Below are positions 29,411 to 38,637 of a stretch of DNA of 50,947 bases, one piece after another. Both the position numbers and the translations under genes were made by a program. Below the pieces are notes generated by a model. That model worked only from the letters and a program-made list of their open reading frames with translations. It made no database searches and had not been told where the DNA came from. The stretch's first letter is position 1, and each line of letters opens with the position of its first letter. Source of the stretch: Nitrospira sp. Lineage in GTDB: Bacteria; Nitrospirota; Nitrospiria; Nitrospirales; Nitrospiraceae. The stretch is from the NCBI GenBank assembly GCA_035968315.1, contig JAVYIN010000005.1, positions 1,037,501 through 1,088,447 of the forward strand, read 5' to 3'.

Positions 29411-29928
29411 GAAATGCCGCAAGTCAGACAAAGCCGCGCTACGGGCAGAAGCGCTGGCACATTTCCTCCACCCCTGCCTTCCTCCCTAAGCCACCCACAT
29501 CGCAATATACCCACCTTCATGCATGATATATCGCTGCCCGCCATCTTCCCTCGCCACTAATTCGCCTTCTCCTGCATCGCCAATCTCTATCCCTACTACC
29601 ATGTCGGCATAGCCATTTATGAACTTGAGCCTCTTCTCTCAACACTGATTCGACCACACCATTGGAGGCGCCGCCATCACCATCAAATACCGCCCTCTAT
29701 TCCTGGACAGTGGAGCAGACCAGCCCCGTATTCTTGCAAATCTTGATGACCGGCTCCTCTCTTGCGAGCAATTGATACCCTCTAGATGCGTTAGATATTC
29801 CGCAATGCCTGAGGATGTGTGTGACCAGCTGGCCACACCCATCGAGAAGAAAACCCAGGAGCTTAAAAAGTTTTGAGACTGACTCGCCGGTGAGAAGAGG
29901 GCGGGCAAATCGAGCCCGGCTGTACGGC
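29411..29928. other. Stretch without an intact gene; possible gene remnants
   Basis: Beyond the pilM promoter no intact gene is recognised up to rapZ. Two pieces look coding but are short. On the minus strand, 29602-29486 encodes 38 residues (MVVGIEIGDAGEGELV...), and the same frame stays open about 12 codons further upstream. On the plus strand, about 29647-29877 reads without stops for some 75 codons, ending EKKTQELKKF, but has no usable ATG near its start. Both may be remnants of decayed genes. I do not recognise a family. Confidence 0.35.
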
Positions 29929-30795
29929 CTATGATTTATGAAGATCTCGATGCTTGAGCATCACATCTAAATTCAGCGCTGAGAGGCTTTCCCGCAGACG
30001 GCCGGCAATGGCTACGGACCGATGCCGCCCGCCAGTGCACCCAATGGCAATTGTCAGATAACTGCGCTGCTCTCGCTGGTAGAGGGGAATCAGGAACTTC
30101 AGCAGGCCTTCAAGCTGACTTATCAGCGCGATCGCATCGGAATCGGTAAGCACATAGGTGCGAACACGCGGATCATCCCCGGAAAGAGGCTTGAGATCGG
30201 GGACGAAAAATGGATTCCGGAGAAACCGGACATCGAAGAGCAAATCAATATCGTATGGCACACCAAACTTATATCCGAAGGTCAACAACGTCACCGCAAG
30301 TTTCCGAGCTGCCGATCCCCGAGCACACTCCTTCGCCAATACCTCGCGAAGTTCATGGACTGTCAGATCCGACGTGTCGATAATCCGATCGGCCTGTCGG
30401 CGCAACTCCGCCACGCGCTCTTTCTCGTAACGAACCCCTTCGATGACCGGCACCTGAGGGAGCACGGGATGTGGACGGCGAGACTCGGAAAACCGCCTAA
30501 CCAGCACCTCCTCTCTGGCTTCCAGAAAAAGCAGGCGAATCGAATACCCCAGCGTCTTGATCCGCTCAAGCGTCCCAACCAAATCGGGGAAAAATACCCG
30601 CTCACGGATATCAACCCCCAACGCCACATTCGAAATCTCCCCCCCTTGCTGATTGCAGAGATCGACGAAGGTTGGGATCAGGGTCGGCGGAAGGTTATCG
30701 ATACAGAAATATCCCGCATCCTCAAACGCCTTCAGCGCATGAGATTTCCCGGACCCGGATAGTCCGCTGACGATGACGAGATTGAGCTGTGCCAT
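29929..30795 (-). CDS. rapZ: RNase adapter / nucleotide-binding protein
   Basis: A 288-residue RapZ/YvcJ-family protein. The Walker A loop GLSGSGKS is at 11-18, followed by the family motif FCIDNLPPTLIP. The C-terminal domain has IAIGCTGGRHRSVAI. In enteric bacteria RapZ guides RNase E to the GlmZ small RNA and so controls amino-sugar synthesis; whether that applies in Nitrospira is unknown. It is the last gene of the lptC-A-B-rpoN-hpf-rapZ run. Confidence 0.93.
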   Translation of the reverse strand: MAQLNLVIVSGLSGSGKSHALKAFEDAGYFCIDNLPPTLIPTFVDLCNQQGGEISNVALGVDIRERVFFPDLVGTLERIKTLGYSIRLLFLEAREEVLVRRFSESRRPHPVLPQVPVIEGVRYEKERVAELRRQADRIIDTSDLTVHELREVLAKECARGSAARKLAVTLLTFGYKFGVPYDIDLLFDVRFLRNPFFVPDLKPLSGDDPRVRTYVLTDSDAIALISQLEGLLKFLIPLYQREQRSYLTIAIGCTGGRHRSVAIAGRLRESLSALNLDVMLKHRDLHKS

Positions 30796-30937
30796 AGGAG
30801 TGTTTAACCGGCCGACTGGCTACCAACATCGACACACGCGTGAAACAGCCGCTTCCCTGCGCGACACTCTGGGGCAACACTCCAGTGTCCGCAGAGGGCA
30901 TTCTCGGCTACAGCCGAACAACCGGAACGCCCAGGGA

Positions 30938-31501
30938 TTATGCCTTCGTACTGGTTCGTGATCGGGGCCGTGCACTCTCTGAATAGGGCTCTAGCAGCAC
31001 CACTTGTCCACCAGCCAACCGCTGAGCGACACAGATCTTTCCCGATTCCGCATTCGTGAACAACATGAACGGCTCAAGATGGTCGCTGAAGTGGTCATGC
31101 ACCGCGGAGAGCGACAGCGTCGGAACGGCACATCGCTCCACCTCAACCGGCGGCGCCGATGGCAACTCAGCGGCCAATGCCCGTACCGACCGCGGCCTTG
31201 TCGCCTTCTCCGGTTTATGACTGGCCAACCGTTCTTTCAGCTTCCGCAACTGAACATCGACCCGATCCGACAGGGCATCGATCGTCGCATACATCTCCCG
31301 CGTTGCCGTCTTCGCCTGAACCCGTTTCCCACTGACGGTGCAGACGGCTTCCGCTTTATGCTGCAGCTTTTCAACACTCAGCACCACTTGGACCGTCCCG
31401 ACCTTCAATCCGTATCGATCCAGCCGATCAAACCGCGTTTCGAGATAACGGCGCAATGCCGGCGTGACATCCATATGCCGACCGGTAATTCTCAGTTTCA
31501 T
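30938..31501 (-). CDS. hpf: Long-form ribosome hibernation promoting factor
   Basis: A 187-residue protein. The N-terminal ~100 residues form the ribosome-binding domain (MKLRITGRHMDVTPALRRYL). A linker follows, then the C-terminal dimerisation domain (about 135-175, EPFMLFTNAESGKICVAQR), which marks the long form that makes 100S ribosome dimers. It lies between rpoN and rapZ as in many Gram-negatives. No ptsN gene is present between hpf and rapZ, where it is often found; the 142-nt gap holds only small inverted repeats. Confidence 0.92.
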   Translation of the reverse strand: MKLRITGRHMDVTPALRRYLETRFDRLDRYGLKVGTVQVVLSVEKLQHKAEAVCTVSGKRVQAKTATREMYATIDALSDRVDVQLRKLKERLASHKPEKATRPRSVRALAAELPSAPPVEVERCAVPTLSLSAVHDHFSDHLEPFMLFTNAESGKICVAQRLAGGQVVLLEPYSESARPRSRTSTKA

Positions 31502-31552
31502 GTCGTCCTTCCCCCTACGCTACAGGAATAAGCGCCCCACCGGGCGTACTAG

Positions 31553-33064
31553 TTAAAAGAATCGCTTCCGCTGGCTTGCCGACGGAATATTCTCCTCGGC
31601 GCGATACTTGGCCACCGTCCGCCGCGCAATCAAGACCTGCTGGGTCTTAAGGCGCGCGGCAATTTCCTCGTCCTTCAAAGGACGCTGTGAATCTTCCTCC
31701 GCAATCATCTTGCGAATCATCTCTCGCACCGTAACGGAAGAAAGCATGTCGGACGGCTGATCCACTCGTTGCAGCCCGGCATTGAAGAAAAACTTGAGCT
31801 CCAACATGCCCTGAGGACAATACATATACTTATTTGCCGTGACTCGGCTGATCGTCGATTCATGCATCCCGATATCTTCCGCAACCTGCTTCAGCACCAA
31901 CGGCTTGAGATACTGCACCCCTTTTTCGAAAAACTGCTCCTGGAACTTCACGATGCTGGTCACGACTTTCACAATGGTCTTGTTGCGCTGTTCAATGCTT
32001 CGGATCACCCACTGCGCCGCCCGCAACTTCTCATCGAGATAGGACTTGGTTTCCTCCGCCCCTCCCTGCCCGGATGCCATCAATTGCTTGTAGTAGGGGC
32101 TAATGCGCATGCGCGGCAAACCATCGTCGTTCAACAGCACCACCCACTCGCCTTCGTTTTTCACGACAAACACATCCGGCACAATCACATAATTTTGCGT
32201 ATTGCTGAAGGGGCGCCCAGGCTTTGGCTCCAAATCCCCGATAAGTTTGGTCGCCTCAAACACTTCTTCGACCGTCACATCCAGCGCCTTCGCAATCTTG
32301 CTATATTGTTTCTTCTCCAAATCTTTCAAATGATGCAGCACAATCCCTTCGACCACCGCCCCCTTGAGGGCTCCCGGTCTCGCCCCAAGCGACCCCATGG
32401 GGTTCTTCCCCAGATGGCCTAACTGAAGCAGGAGACATTCCGGCAAATCACGAGCCCCCACACCCGTCGGATCGAACGTCTGAATGTCCCTTAAAACCGA
32501 CTCGGCTTCGGCAACCGAAAACTCCGTGCCATTCACCACCTCGGCCAGCGTAATGCGCAGATAGCCGTCATCATCGAGATTTCCAATGATGAGCCGGCCG
32601 ATCGCTTTCTCCCGCTCGGATAAACCGGATAACGAAAGCTGCCACAAGAGATGCTCTTCCAGCGACGTCGCCTTGGCCACCGTCTGTTCATAGGAGGGAA
32701 ACTCATCTTGGGAAGAGGATGAGGGATATTCGGATCCTCCCGATCGGCGATCACTGCCAAAGTACTCTTCCCAGCCGGAGGCGGAAAACTCTTCCGGCGA
32801 TCCCCGCTCTTCAAGAGTCCCTGATTCTTCCGGAGAGTCCTGGGCGGTCTCAGCAGGCGCACTCTCGGTCTTCTCTTCCGCCGTACTCGCTTCGGCTTCT
32901 TCAGCCTCTGCCGCCACTTCGTCCAACAAGGGATTCTCAAGGAGATGTTGCGACAGACTTTGCTGCAACTCCAACCGAGAGAGCTGCAACAGCTTGATCG
33001 CCTGCTGCAACTGCGGCGTCATGATCAATTTTTGACTGAGCTTGAGGTCAAGACGAAGCTTCAT
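31553..33064 (-). CDS. rpoN: RNA polymerase sigma-54 factor
   Basis: A 503-residue sigma-54. Region I is glutamine/leucine-rich (KLSQKLIMTPQLQQAIKLLQ). An acidic Ser/Glu-rich region II covers about 48-125. The core-binding domain follows, and the C-terminal RpoN box ARRTVAKYR recognises -24. It directs enhancer-dependent transcription, often of nitrogen genes. No clear -24/-12 site was seen before the nitrogen cluster in this window. It starts 18 nt after lptB. Confidence 0.95.
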   Translation of the reverse strand: MKLRLDLKLSQKLIMTPQLQQAIKLLQLSRLELQQSLSQHLLENPLLDEVAAEAEEAEASTAEEKTESAPAETAQDSPEESGTLEERGSPEEFSASGWEEYFGSDRRSGGSEYPSSSSQDEFPSYEQTVAKATSLEEHLLWQLSLSGLSEREKAIGRLIIGNLDDDGYLRITLAEVVNGTEFSVAEAESVLRDIQTFDPTGVGARDLPECLLLQLGHLGKNPMGSLGARPGALKGAVVEGIVLHHLKDLEKKQYSKIAKALDVTVEEVFEATKLIGDLEPKPGRPFSNTQNYVIVPDVFVVKNEGEWVVLLNDDGLPRMRISPYYKQLMASGQGGAEETKSYLDEKLRAAQWVIRSIEQRNKTIVKVVTSIVKFQEQFFEKGVQYLKPLVLKQVAEDIGMHESTISRVTANKYMYCPQGMLELKFFFNAGLQRVDQPSDMLSSVTVREMIRKMIAEEDSQRPLKDEEIAARLKTQQVLIARRTVAKYRAEENIPSASQRKRFF

Positions 33065-33082
33065 AACAACCCGACTACACCC

Positions 33083-33865
33083 CTAGAGTTTGAACCGGTC
33101 TCCGAGATAGACCGCCCGAGCTGTTTCACTCTTCACAATCGCGTCCGGAGACCCGGCCTCTAAAATCTGCCCTTCATTGATAATATACGCTCGATCCACG
33201 ATCGAGAGTGTCTCCTGAACATTATGATCCGTGATCAGAATGCCAATCCCCTTCTCTTTCAGCCGGAGAATGATCTGCTGAATATCGGCCACAGCGATTG
33301 GATCAATCCCGGCAAACGGCTCATCCAGCAGCATAAATGACGGATTGGTCGCCAGCGCGCGGGTAATTTCCAAGCGCCGCCGTTCTCCTCCGGATAAGGC
33401 ATAGGCCATACTTTTGCGGATGTGCACCAGATCGAGATCCTTGAGCAGCGCATCGACTCGCTCAGCCCGCTCACCCCGAGGATACCCTAGGACTTCCAAA
33501 ATCGCCAAGACATTATTCTCCACCGAAAGCCGGCGAAACACCGACGATTCTTGCGGCAGATAGCCAATGCCTCTTCTGGCCCGTTGATACATGGGCAGCT
33601 TCGTGATGGATTCTCCGCTAAACGTAATCTCCCCCTCATCAGGCTGACAGAGGCCGACCATCATATCAAAGATGGTTGTTTTTCCGGCTCCATTTGGCCC
33701 GAGAAGACCGACGACTTCGCCAGCGAACACCTCGATGGCAACGCCTTTGACCACCTTGCGTCCACGAAAGCTTTTGACCAATCCTCCGGCCTGCAGGCAT
33801 TCGAGGGGGGGCTCCGCCTGGGATATGGGCAACGCGCCAGCCTCTATTGATGCGCCTTGGGTCAT
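33083..33865 (-). CDS. lptB: LPS export ABC transporter ATPase
   Basis: A 260-residue ABC ATPase of the LptB2FG complex, which drives lipopolysaccharide transport to the outer membrane. Walker A GPNGAGKTT, signature LSGGERRRLEI and Walker B FMLLDEPFAGIDP are all present, with the family-typical LPQESSVFRRLSVENN Q-loop. The N-terminus is about 20 residues longer than usual. The start overlaps the lptA stop by 4 nt. Confidence 0.94.
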   Translation of the reverse strand: MTQGASIEAGALPISQAEPPLECLQAGGLVKSFRGRKVVKGVAIEVFAGEVVGLLGPNGAGKTTIFDMMVGLCQPDEGEITFSGESITKLPMYQRARRGIGYLPQESSVFRRLSVENNVLAILEVLGYPRGERAERVDALLKDLDLVHIRKSMAYALSGGERRRLEITRALATNPSFMLLDEPFAGIDPIAVADIQQIILRLKEKGIGILITDHNVQETLSIVDRAYIINEGQILEAGSPDAIVKSETARAVYLGDRFKL

Positions 33866-34461
33866 TGACTCCCGCCTCCCTCGCCATCAATGCGTAGATG
33901 GGTTCCGCCCTCGACAACACTTCGGTCCTCATCGAGGTAGATAATGATCTTTTCTCCGGTGACACGGGTGCCTTTTTCCCAAGCCACCGGATCACCCGTC
34001 AAGGTCACAATTCGCCGGCTGTTATCAAACACCGCCTTGTTTGAGGTCGCCTTGCCGCCCTCACGCTCGATTCGTACATGGCCCGTCGCCTCAATCTGCT
34101 TGACCGATTGACCGGATGAGCCAGGCATGACGTCAGATCTTTTGGAAAGCTCTGGCGAAGAAGCCCCTCCGGTGGATTTGGAATCCGCAGGACGATCGCT
34201 TTGCTCTCCAGCACCACGAGGGTGAAATAAAACGACCATCTTATCCGAATACACCATTAACGTTCCCTGAGTGAGGACCACCGTCCCCTCAAAGACCGCC
34301 TGACTCTCCTGATTCCGAACGGTCATTTTCTTTGCCGTAATATTTGTGGGAGGAGCGGCGGGCTCCTGAACCTTTGATGCGCCACCATCCGGAGACAGCA
34401 CCGCCAAGGCAATACCCGGCGAGAGAAGACTAAGAAGCAGGAGACAGATCCACATGTACAT
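33862..34461 (-). CDS. lptA: LPS transport periplasmic bridge protein
   Basis: A 199-residue OstA/LptA-type protein. I use the ATG at 34461, which gives a normal signal peptide (MYMWICLLLLSLLSPGIALA) with GAGGTG upstream; a longer open frame reads back through lptC. The beta-jellyroll repeats (ITAKKMTVRNQESQAVFEG and IEATGHVRIEREGGKATSN) are split by an insert of about 45 Ser/Gly/Pro-rich residues (about 90-135), which is unusual. It overlaps the end of lptC by 32 nt. Confidence 0.85.
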   Translation of the reverse strand: MYMWICLLLLSLLSPGIALAVLSPDGGASKVQEPAAPPTNITAKKMTVRNQESQAVFEGTVVLTQGTLMVYSDKMVVLFHPRGAGEQSDRPADSKSTGGASSPELSKRSDVMPGSSGQSVKQIEATGHVRIEREGGKATSNKAVFDNSRRIVTLTGDPVAWEKGTRVTGEKIIIYLDEDRSVVEGGTHLRIDGEGGGSQ

Positions 34462-35002
34462 TATCCAACACCTCAAACTCTTCGGACTCCATATGGCCCA
34501 ACAGGCCGCGCCCGGTAATTTCGAGCCCATTGCCGACAATCCGGACGGCATCGTCCGTGCGGAGAAGCTTTGTCGCGTCAGTCCAGGCCAAATGATTCGT
34601 ATAGATGATGTACCCGCTTCCCGTTTCGATTACCAGCGGATCCGTCCGATTCGACAACACAAAATCTTTTGTTGCCGTATCAAGCGCCCCTTCCTCGCCT
34701 GAAACTGTAAGCTCTTTTCCCGCCTGGCCATACAGCGTAACCTGGACATCATTTAACACTGCCCGCTTCTCCTGCTCAAACAAACGCGCCTGTTTGGCCT
34801 CCACCTTCCACTGCACCACATCGCCCTTGGTCTGAGTAAAGGCAAACTCCGAAATCTTGGCATCAGCTTGCTCAATGGCGCCAGGCGCTGCCGAACGGCT
34901 TACAGGAACTGAATCTGCATTAGTAAAGAGAAGGTACCCGAGAAATACCGCCAGGACTCCGCTTAGGGCAAGAAGACTTCGCCTCGCTAGCACCTCCCAC
35001 AT
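34430..35002 (-). CDS. lptC: LPS export inner membrane protein
   Basis: A 190-residue LptC-like protein read from the ATG at 35002. There is one N-terminal membrane helix (SLLALSGVLAVFLGYLLF), then a periplasmic jellyroll (ISEFAFTQTKGDVVQWKVEA). It transfers LPS from LptB2FG to LptA. Upstream codons to 35098 are open but Cys/Tyr-rich and unlike the family. It begins the lptC-lptA-lptB-rpoN-hpf-rapZ run. Confidence 0.85.
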   Translation of the reverse strand: MWEVLARRSLLALSGVLAVFLGYLLFTNADSVPVSRSAAPGAIEQADAKISEFAFTQTKGDVVQWKVEAKQARLFEQEKRAVLNDVQVTLYGQAGKELTVSGEEGALDTATKDFVLSNRTDPLVIETGSGYIIYTNHLAWTDATKLLRTDDAVRIVGNGLEITGRGLLGHMESEEFEVLDNVHVDLSPAS

Positions 35003-35098
35003 ATCGATACAAAATTCCTTATAAAGACAAGACCATCCACAGTACGATGGATAGTAGCACTCAGGATGCGGCAAGTAAACGTCTGTTGGGGAGGGCAT

Positions 35099-35138
35099 AA
35101 AAAGGGCTTCTCACGGCTACACCGTGAGAAGCCCTTTG
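35099..35138 (-). terminator. Terminator at the end of the ribosomal protein supercluster
   Basis: Minus strand: AAAGGGCTTCTCACGG and its perfect complement form a 16-bp stem with a 5-nt loop, followed by TTATG after the stem's own TTT (five T in a row). It lies 21 nt after the rplQ stop. A textbook intrinsic terminator. Confidence 0.92.
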
Positions 35139-35159
35139 AGAATGCTCTACGAAATACAA

Positions 35160-35591
35160 CTATGCGGTTGGCTCTGAAGGAGCGGCAGGAGCCGGCGCAG
35201 CCGGCACACTGGCCTTCTTGCTAAGCGGCTTTGCCACCATCGTAACCAGCTCAAGCGCGACCATTTCGGCACCATCACCGATACGGCGGCGTGTCTTGAT
35301 CATTCGCGTATACCCGCCGGACCGATCCGTAAACCGCCCCGCCACATCGCTAAACAATTTCGAGACGACATCCTTGCTCCGCAAAAACGCAAGCGCCCGG
35401 CGGCGAGCGGCCAAGGTGCCTTCCTTGCCCAGCGTAATCATCCGGTCCGTAAATCCCCGTACTTCTTTGGCCTTGGCTTCAGTCGTTTCAATCCGCTCAT
35501 GGTCAATCAACGACGTGACCATGTTCCGAAACAATGCCGACCGATGCTTCGTCTGCCGACCGAGTTGCCGACCTTTTTTTCTGTGTCGCAC
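35160..35591 (-). CDS. rplQ: 50S ribosomal protein L17
   Basis: A 143-residue L17. The N-terminal core is canonical ([20 protein letters not shown], then [22 protein letters not shown]). The last ~20 residues are Ala/Pro-rich and likely disordered. It sits near the peptide exit tunnel. It is the last gene of the alpha operon part, directly after rpoA and before a strong terminator. Confidence 0.97.
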   Translation of the reverse strand: MRHRKKGRQLGRQTKHRSALFRNMVTSLIDHERIETTEAKAKEVRGFTDRMITLGKEGTLAARRRALAFLRSKDVVSKLFSDVAGRFTDRSGGYTRMIKTRRRIGDGAEMVALELVTMVAKPLSKKASVPAAPAPAAPSEPTA

Positions 35592-35612
35592 GGCGTTCCC
35601 CTTCGCTGAGAA

Positions 35613-36614
35613 TTACTCTGACTGCTGGCTGCCATTGCCGGAGGCATCGGTATCAACCTTGCCGCCCAGCGTCAAACCCATTTCAGACAAGATCTCCTTG
35701 ATTTCATTCAGGGACTTCTTGCCGAAATTTTTCGTTTTCAGCATTTCATTTTCCGTCTTTTGCACAAGATCTCGAATCGTCTTGATGTTCGCATTCTTCA
35801 AACAATTGGCGGCGCGCACAGACAGCTCCAGCTCATTCACGCTGCGCGAAAGGTTTTTATTCTCCTCGTGCAGCGACTCTTCATAACCCGCCTCCCGCTT
35901 TCCTTCGCCGCGTTCTTCTGGATTAATGAAGATATCCAGATGGTCGCGAAGAATTCCGGCGGCCGTGGACAAGGCGTCCCTCGGGCTGATCGTGGCATCC
36001 GTCCAAATCTCCATCGTCAGCTTATCGTAATCCGTCATCCGCCCGACACGCGCATTCTCGACATGGAAATTAACGCGCTTGATGGGTGAGAAGACGGAGT
36101 CGATGGCGATGACCCCGATCGGCAGCCCTTCTTCCTTATTCCGCTCGGCCGGCATATAGCCGCGTCCGTGCTTGATGGTCATTTCAATATCGAGTGTCGC
36201 GTCCTTATCAAGCGTCGCAATATGCAGATCTGGCGTAAGAATCGTGACGTCCGCATCATGGATAATGTCAGACCCCTTCGCCTCTCCTGGCCCCTTCTTC
36301 CGCAAACGGATCGTCCGCGGCTTGTCGGTATGCAGCGCCAGACGCAGGCTCTTGATATTGAGAATGATGGACGTGACATCTTCCGTGACGCCAGGAATCG
36401 TGGAAAACTCGTGCAACACACCTTCGATCTTTACCGTGGTCACTGCGGCCCCAGTGAGCGAAGACAGCAGAACACGCCGCAATGCGTTTCCAATCGTTGT
36501 GCCGAAACCCCGTTCAAATGCCTCGGTGGTGAATCGGCCAAAGGTTGGGGAATGCGCATCACTGTCGACTTCCACCCGCATCGGGACCTGAAAGTCTTTC
36601 ATCGCTTTAATCAT
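35613..36614 (-). CDS. rpoA: RNA polymerase alpha subunit
   Basis: A 333-residue alpha subunit. I use the ATG at 36614 (MIKAMKDFQVP), preceded by GGGGGAG; a TTG at 36644 would add 10 unlikely residues. The assembly domain carries GFGTTIGNALRRVLLSSL and the C-terminal domain has ELSVRAANCLKNANI, which contacts UP elements and activators. It lies between rpsD and rplQ as in most bacteria. Confidence 0.97.
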   Translation of the reverse strand: MIKAMKDFQVPMRVEVDSDAHSPTFGRFTTEAFERGFGTTIGNALRRVLLSSLTGAAVTTVKIEGVLHEFSTIPGVTEDVTSIILNIKSLRLALHTDKPRTIRLRKKGPGEAKGSDIIHDADVTILTPDLHIATLDKDATLDIEMTIKHGRGYMPAERNKEEGLPIGVIAIDSVFSPIKRVNFHVENARVGRMTDYDKLTMEIWTDATISPRDALSTAAGILRDHLDIFINPEERGEGKREAGYEESLHEENKNLSRSVNELELSVRAANCLKNANIKTIRDLVQKTENEMLKTKNFGKKSLNEIKEILSEMGLTLGGKVDTDASGNGSQQSE

Positions 36615-36699
36615 GACTCCCCCTTGACTACCATCGAGTGACAAGCCGACCGATTAGAAGTGCGCCACTGAGCGGCACCCACTCCTTTTCGGGAAAACT

Positions 36700-37326
36700 C
36701 TATCGCGAATACAATTCGACGACCATCTGTTCGTTGACAGGCAGCGTGATTTGATCCTTCGTCGGCAACGCGCGAACCGTGCCCTTGAGCGCGCCCTTAT
36801 CGAGCTCCAGCCAATCGGGAATCCCTCGCCCATCAACCCCTTCCAAGGCCGCCTGAATAGACGGGACATTCCGGCTCCGCTCGCGAACCTGAATAACATC
36901 GCCAGCCTTCACAATGGCACCGGCAACCGTGATCCGCTTGCCATTCATCGTGAGATGTCCATGGCTCACAATTTGGCGGGCCTGTTTTCTGGAAGCGCCA
37001 AATCCGAGCCGGTACGCCACATTGTCCAGCCGGCATTCCAATAACCGCAAGAGGGCGTCACCCGTGACGCCTGACTGCCGCTCAGCCCGCTCAAACACGC
37101 CACGGAACTGGCACTCTTGGAGTCCATAGATACGCCGCAACTTCTGCTTTTCCCTCAACTGCTGGCTATAGTCTGAGATCCGAGGACGTGCCTGACCGTG
37201 CTGGCCAGGTGCATAGCTCCGTCGCTCGATGGCGCACTTCTCGGTCATGCACCGAGTGCCCTTTAAGAACAGCTTTTCACCTTCGCGCCGGCAAAGCCGA
37301 CAGACTGGACCCCGATACTTAGCCAC
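36700..37326 (-). CDS. rpsD: 30S ribosomal protein S4
   Basis: A 208-residue S4, the primary 16S 5'-domain binder. The N-terminus keeps four zinc-knuckle cysteines (C9, C12, C26, C31). The S4 RNA-binding domain (ECRLDNVAYRLGF...ARQIVSHGHLTMNGKRI) is intact. In many bacteria S4 represses the alpha operon; no specific leader structure was identified here. Confidence 0.97.
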   Translation of the reverse strand: MAKYRGPVCRLCRREGEKLFLKGTRCMTEKCAIERRSYAPGQHGQARPRISDYSQQLREKQKLRRIYGLQECQFRGVFERAERQSGVTGDALLRLLECRLDNVAYRLGFGASRKQARQIVSHGHLTMNGKRITVAGAIVKAGDVIQVRERSRNVPSIQAALEGVDGRGIPDWLELDKGALKGTVRALPTKDQITLPVNEQMVVELYSR

Positions 37327-37404
37327 TACTCTACCTCCGGTTACAGGACGCCTGCTGTCAGACGCCCATATTACGACTGTCGTGAATCATTCACCGTACG
37401 GATA

Positions 37405-37788
37405 TTACACACGCCGACGCTTGGGAGGCCGGCATCCATTGTGCGGAATCGGCGTCACATCGCGGATCAAATTGATGCGCAACCCTGCGGCCTGGAGCGA
37501 GCGAATGGCCGACTCGCGGCCGGATCCTGGCCCGTTCACATACACATCGATCTGCCGCATCCCGCTTTCCATCGCCTTGCGCGCAGCCGTTTCTCCCGCA
37601 CGCTGCGCGGCAAACGGAGTGCTCTTGCGGGATCCCTTGAACCCTTGATTGCCGGCGCTCGCCCAGACCACGGTATTCCCGCTCATGTCCGTGATCGTGA
37701 CGATCGTATTATTGAAAGAGGCCTGAACATGCGCCACGCCGTTTTGGACAATCCGGCGCTCTTTCTTCTTACCCTTCTTCACACTCAT
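37405..37788 (-). CDS. rpsK: 30S ribosomal protein S11
   Basis: A 127-residue S11 of normal length. Characteristic segments are [18 protein letters not shown] near the start and the terminal [14 protein letters not shown], which contacts 16S rRNA on the platform. It follows rpsM by 39 nt in the conserved order rpsM-rpsK-rpsD-rpoA. Confidence 0.98.
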   Translation of the reverse strand: MSVKKGKKKERRIVQNGVAHVQASFNNTIVTITDMSGNTVVWASAGNQGFKGSRKSTPFAAQRAGETAARKAMESGMRQIDVYVNGPGSGRESAIRSLQAAGLRINLIRDVTPIPHNGCRPPKRRRV

Positions 37789-37827
37789 ACAGACTCCTTC
37801 ACTCGTTCACAAGAGCTAGATGCTCGG

Positions 37828-38211
37828 TTAGGCTTTCGCGGTTGGTCTCGGCTTGCTTCCCACCCCTGACCGGCGTCCCTTCCGAGTCCTGGCGTTGGTC
37901 TTGGTGCGCTGGCCGCGAACCGGCAAGCCTTTGCGATGGCGCAATCCACGATAGGATCCCGTGTCGATTAAACGCTTGATGTTCAGGGACATCTCTTTTC
38001 TGAGATCACCCTCAACGCGATGATCGCGATCAATGATTTCCCTGAGCTTGACAATCTTATCTTCGCTCAAATCCTTGATGCGGATCGATCCATCCACACC
38101 GGCTTCTTTCAAAATTTTGCGGGCAACGGCTCTCCCGATTCCGAAGATATAGGTGAGTCCGATATCCGTCCGCTTCTCTCTCGGCAAATCAATGCCTGCG
38201 ATACGTGCCAT
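37828..38211 (-). CDS. rpsM: 30S ribosomal protein S13
   Basis: A 127-residue S13. It starts [14 protein letters not shown], has the helix-two-turn-helix [16 protein letters not shown], and ends in a basic tail after [14 protein letters not shown]. It forms the head bridge to the 50S subunit. Standard neighbour of rpmJ upstream and rpsK downstream. Confidence 0.98.
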   Translation of the reverse strand: MARIAGIDLPREKRTDIGLTYIFGIGRAVARKILKEAGVDGSIRIKDLSEDKIVKLREIIDRDHRVEGDLRKEMSLNIKRLIDTGSYRGLRHRKGLPVRGQRTKTNARTRKGRRSGVGSKPRPTAKA

Positions 38212-38268
38212 GATCTCTTCCCTTCCTACCTAAGTCCGTAGACGAGCATGGGCGCTTGCTGCCCAGCC

Positions 38269-38382
38269 TTACCCTTGTCGCTGCTTATGCCTGGGGTTCT
38301 CGCACAAGATCCGAACCACGCCCTGGCGACGGACCACTTTGCATTTCGCACAAATCGGCTTCACTGAAGACTTTACTTTCAT
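38269..38382 (-). CDS. rpmJ: 50S ribosomal protein L36
   Basis: A 37-residue L36, found by reading the gap between infA and rpsM. It starts [17 protein letters not shown] and ends NPRHKQRQG. It is the zinc-binding (C+) form with C11, C14, C27 and H32. Length and neighbours (infA, rpsM) are exactly as expected. Confidence 0.96.
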   Translation of the reverse strand: MKVKSSVKPICAKCKVVRRQGVVRILCENPRHKQRQG

Positions 38383-38400
38383 GACTCGTCCGCGCTCCTA

Positions 38401-38619
38401 CTACTTGAATCGGTATGTGATCCGCCCTCTTGTCAAATCGTATGGAGACATCTCCACCGTGACTTTGTCGCCCGGAAGAATCCGGATAAAATGCATCCGC
38501 ATTTTCCCTGAAATATGCGCCAAGAGGATATGCCCATTATCGAGTTTGACCCGAAACATTGCATTGGGTAACGTTTCGGTCACTGATCCCTGCACTTCGA
38601 TAATATCTTCTTTTGCCAC
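38401..38619 (-). CDS. infA: Translation initiation factor IF-1
   Basis: A 72-residue IF-1, a single OB-fold that binds the ribosomal A site during initiation. The typical [19 protein letters not shown] start and the [13 protein letters not shown] end are present. It lies between map and rpmJ in the spc-alpha region. Confidence 0.98.
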   Translation of the reverse strand: MAKEDIIEVQGSVTETLPNAMFRVKLDNGHILLAHISGKMRMHFIRILPGDKVTVEMSPYDLTRGRITYRFK

Positions 38620-38637
38620 GTACTCCTAGTCCCCTAC

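Noticed and set aside
29639-29908. An 89-codon minus-strand open frame in the pilM-rapZ gap
   Set aside because: No SD or family resemblance; the opposite strand reads more like protein here, so this frame is probably a shadow of a remnant.
30830-30930. Inverted repeats in the hpf-rapZ gap (for example TCGGCT-ACAGCCGA) as a terminator
   Set aside because: No T-tract follows on the minus strand, and rapZ follows in the same direction, so a terminator is not supported.
36615-36644. RpoA start at the TTG 36644
   Set aside because: The ATG at 36614 has a purine-rich SD and begins at the normal alpha-subunit N-terminus.
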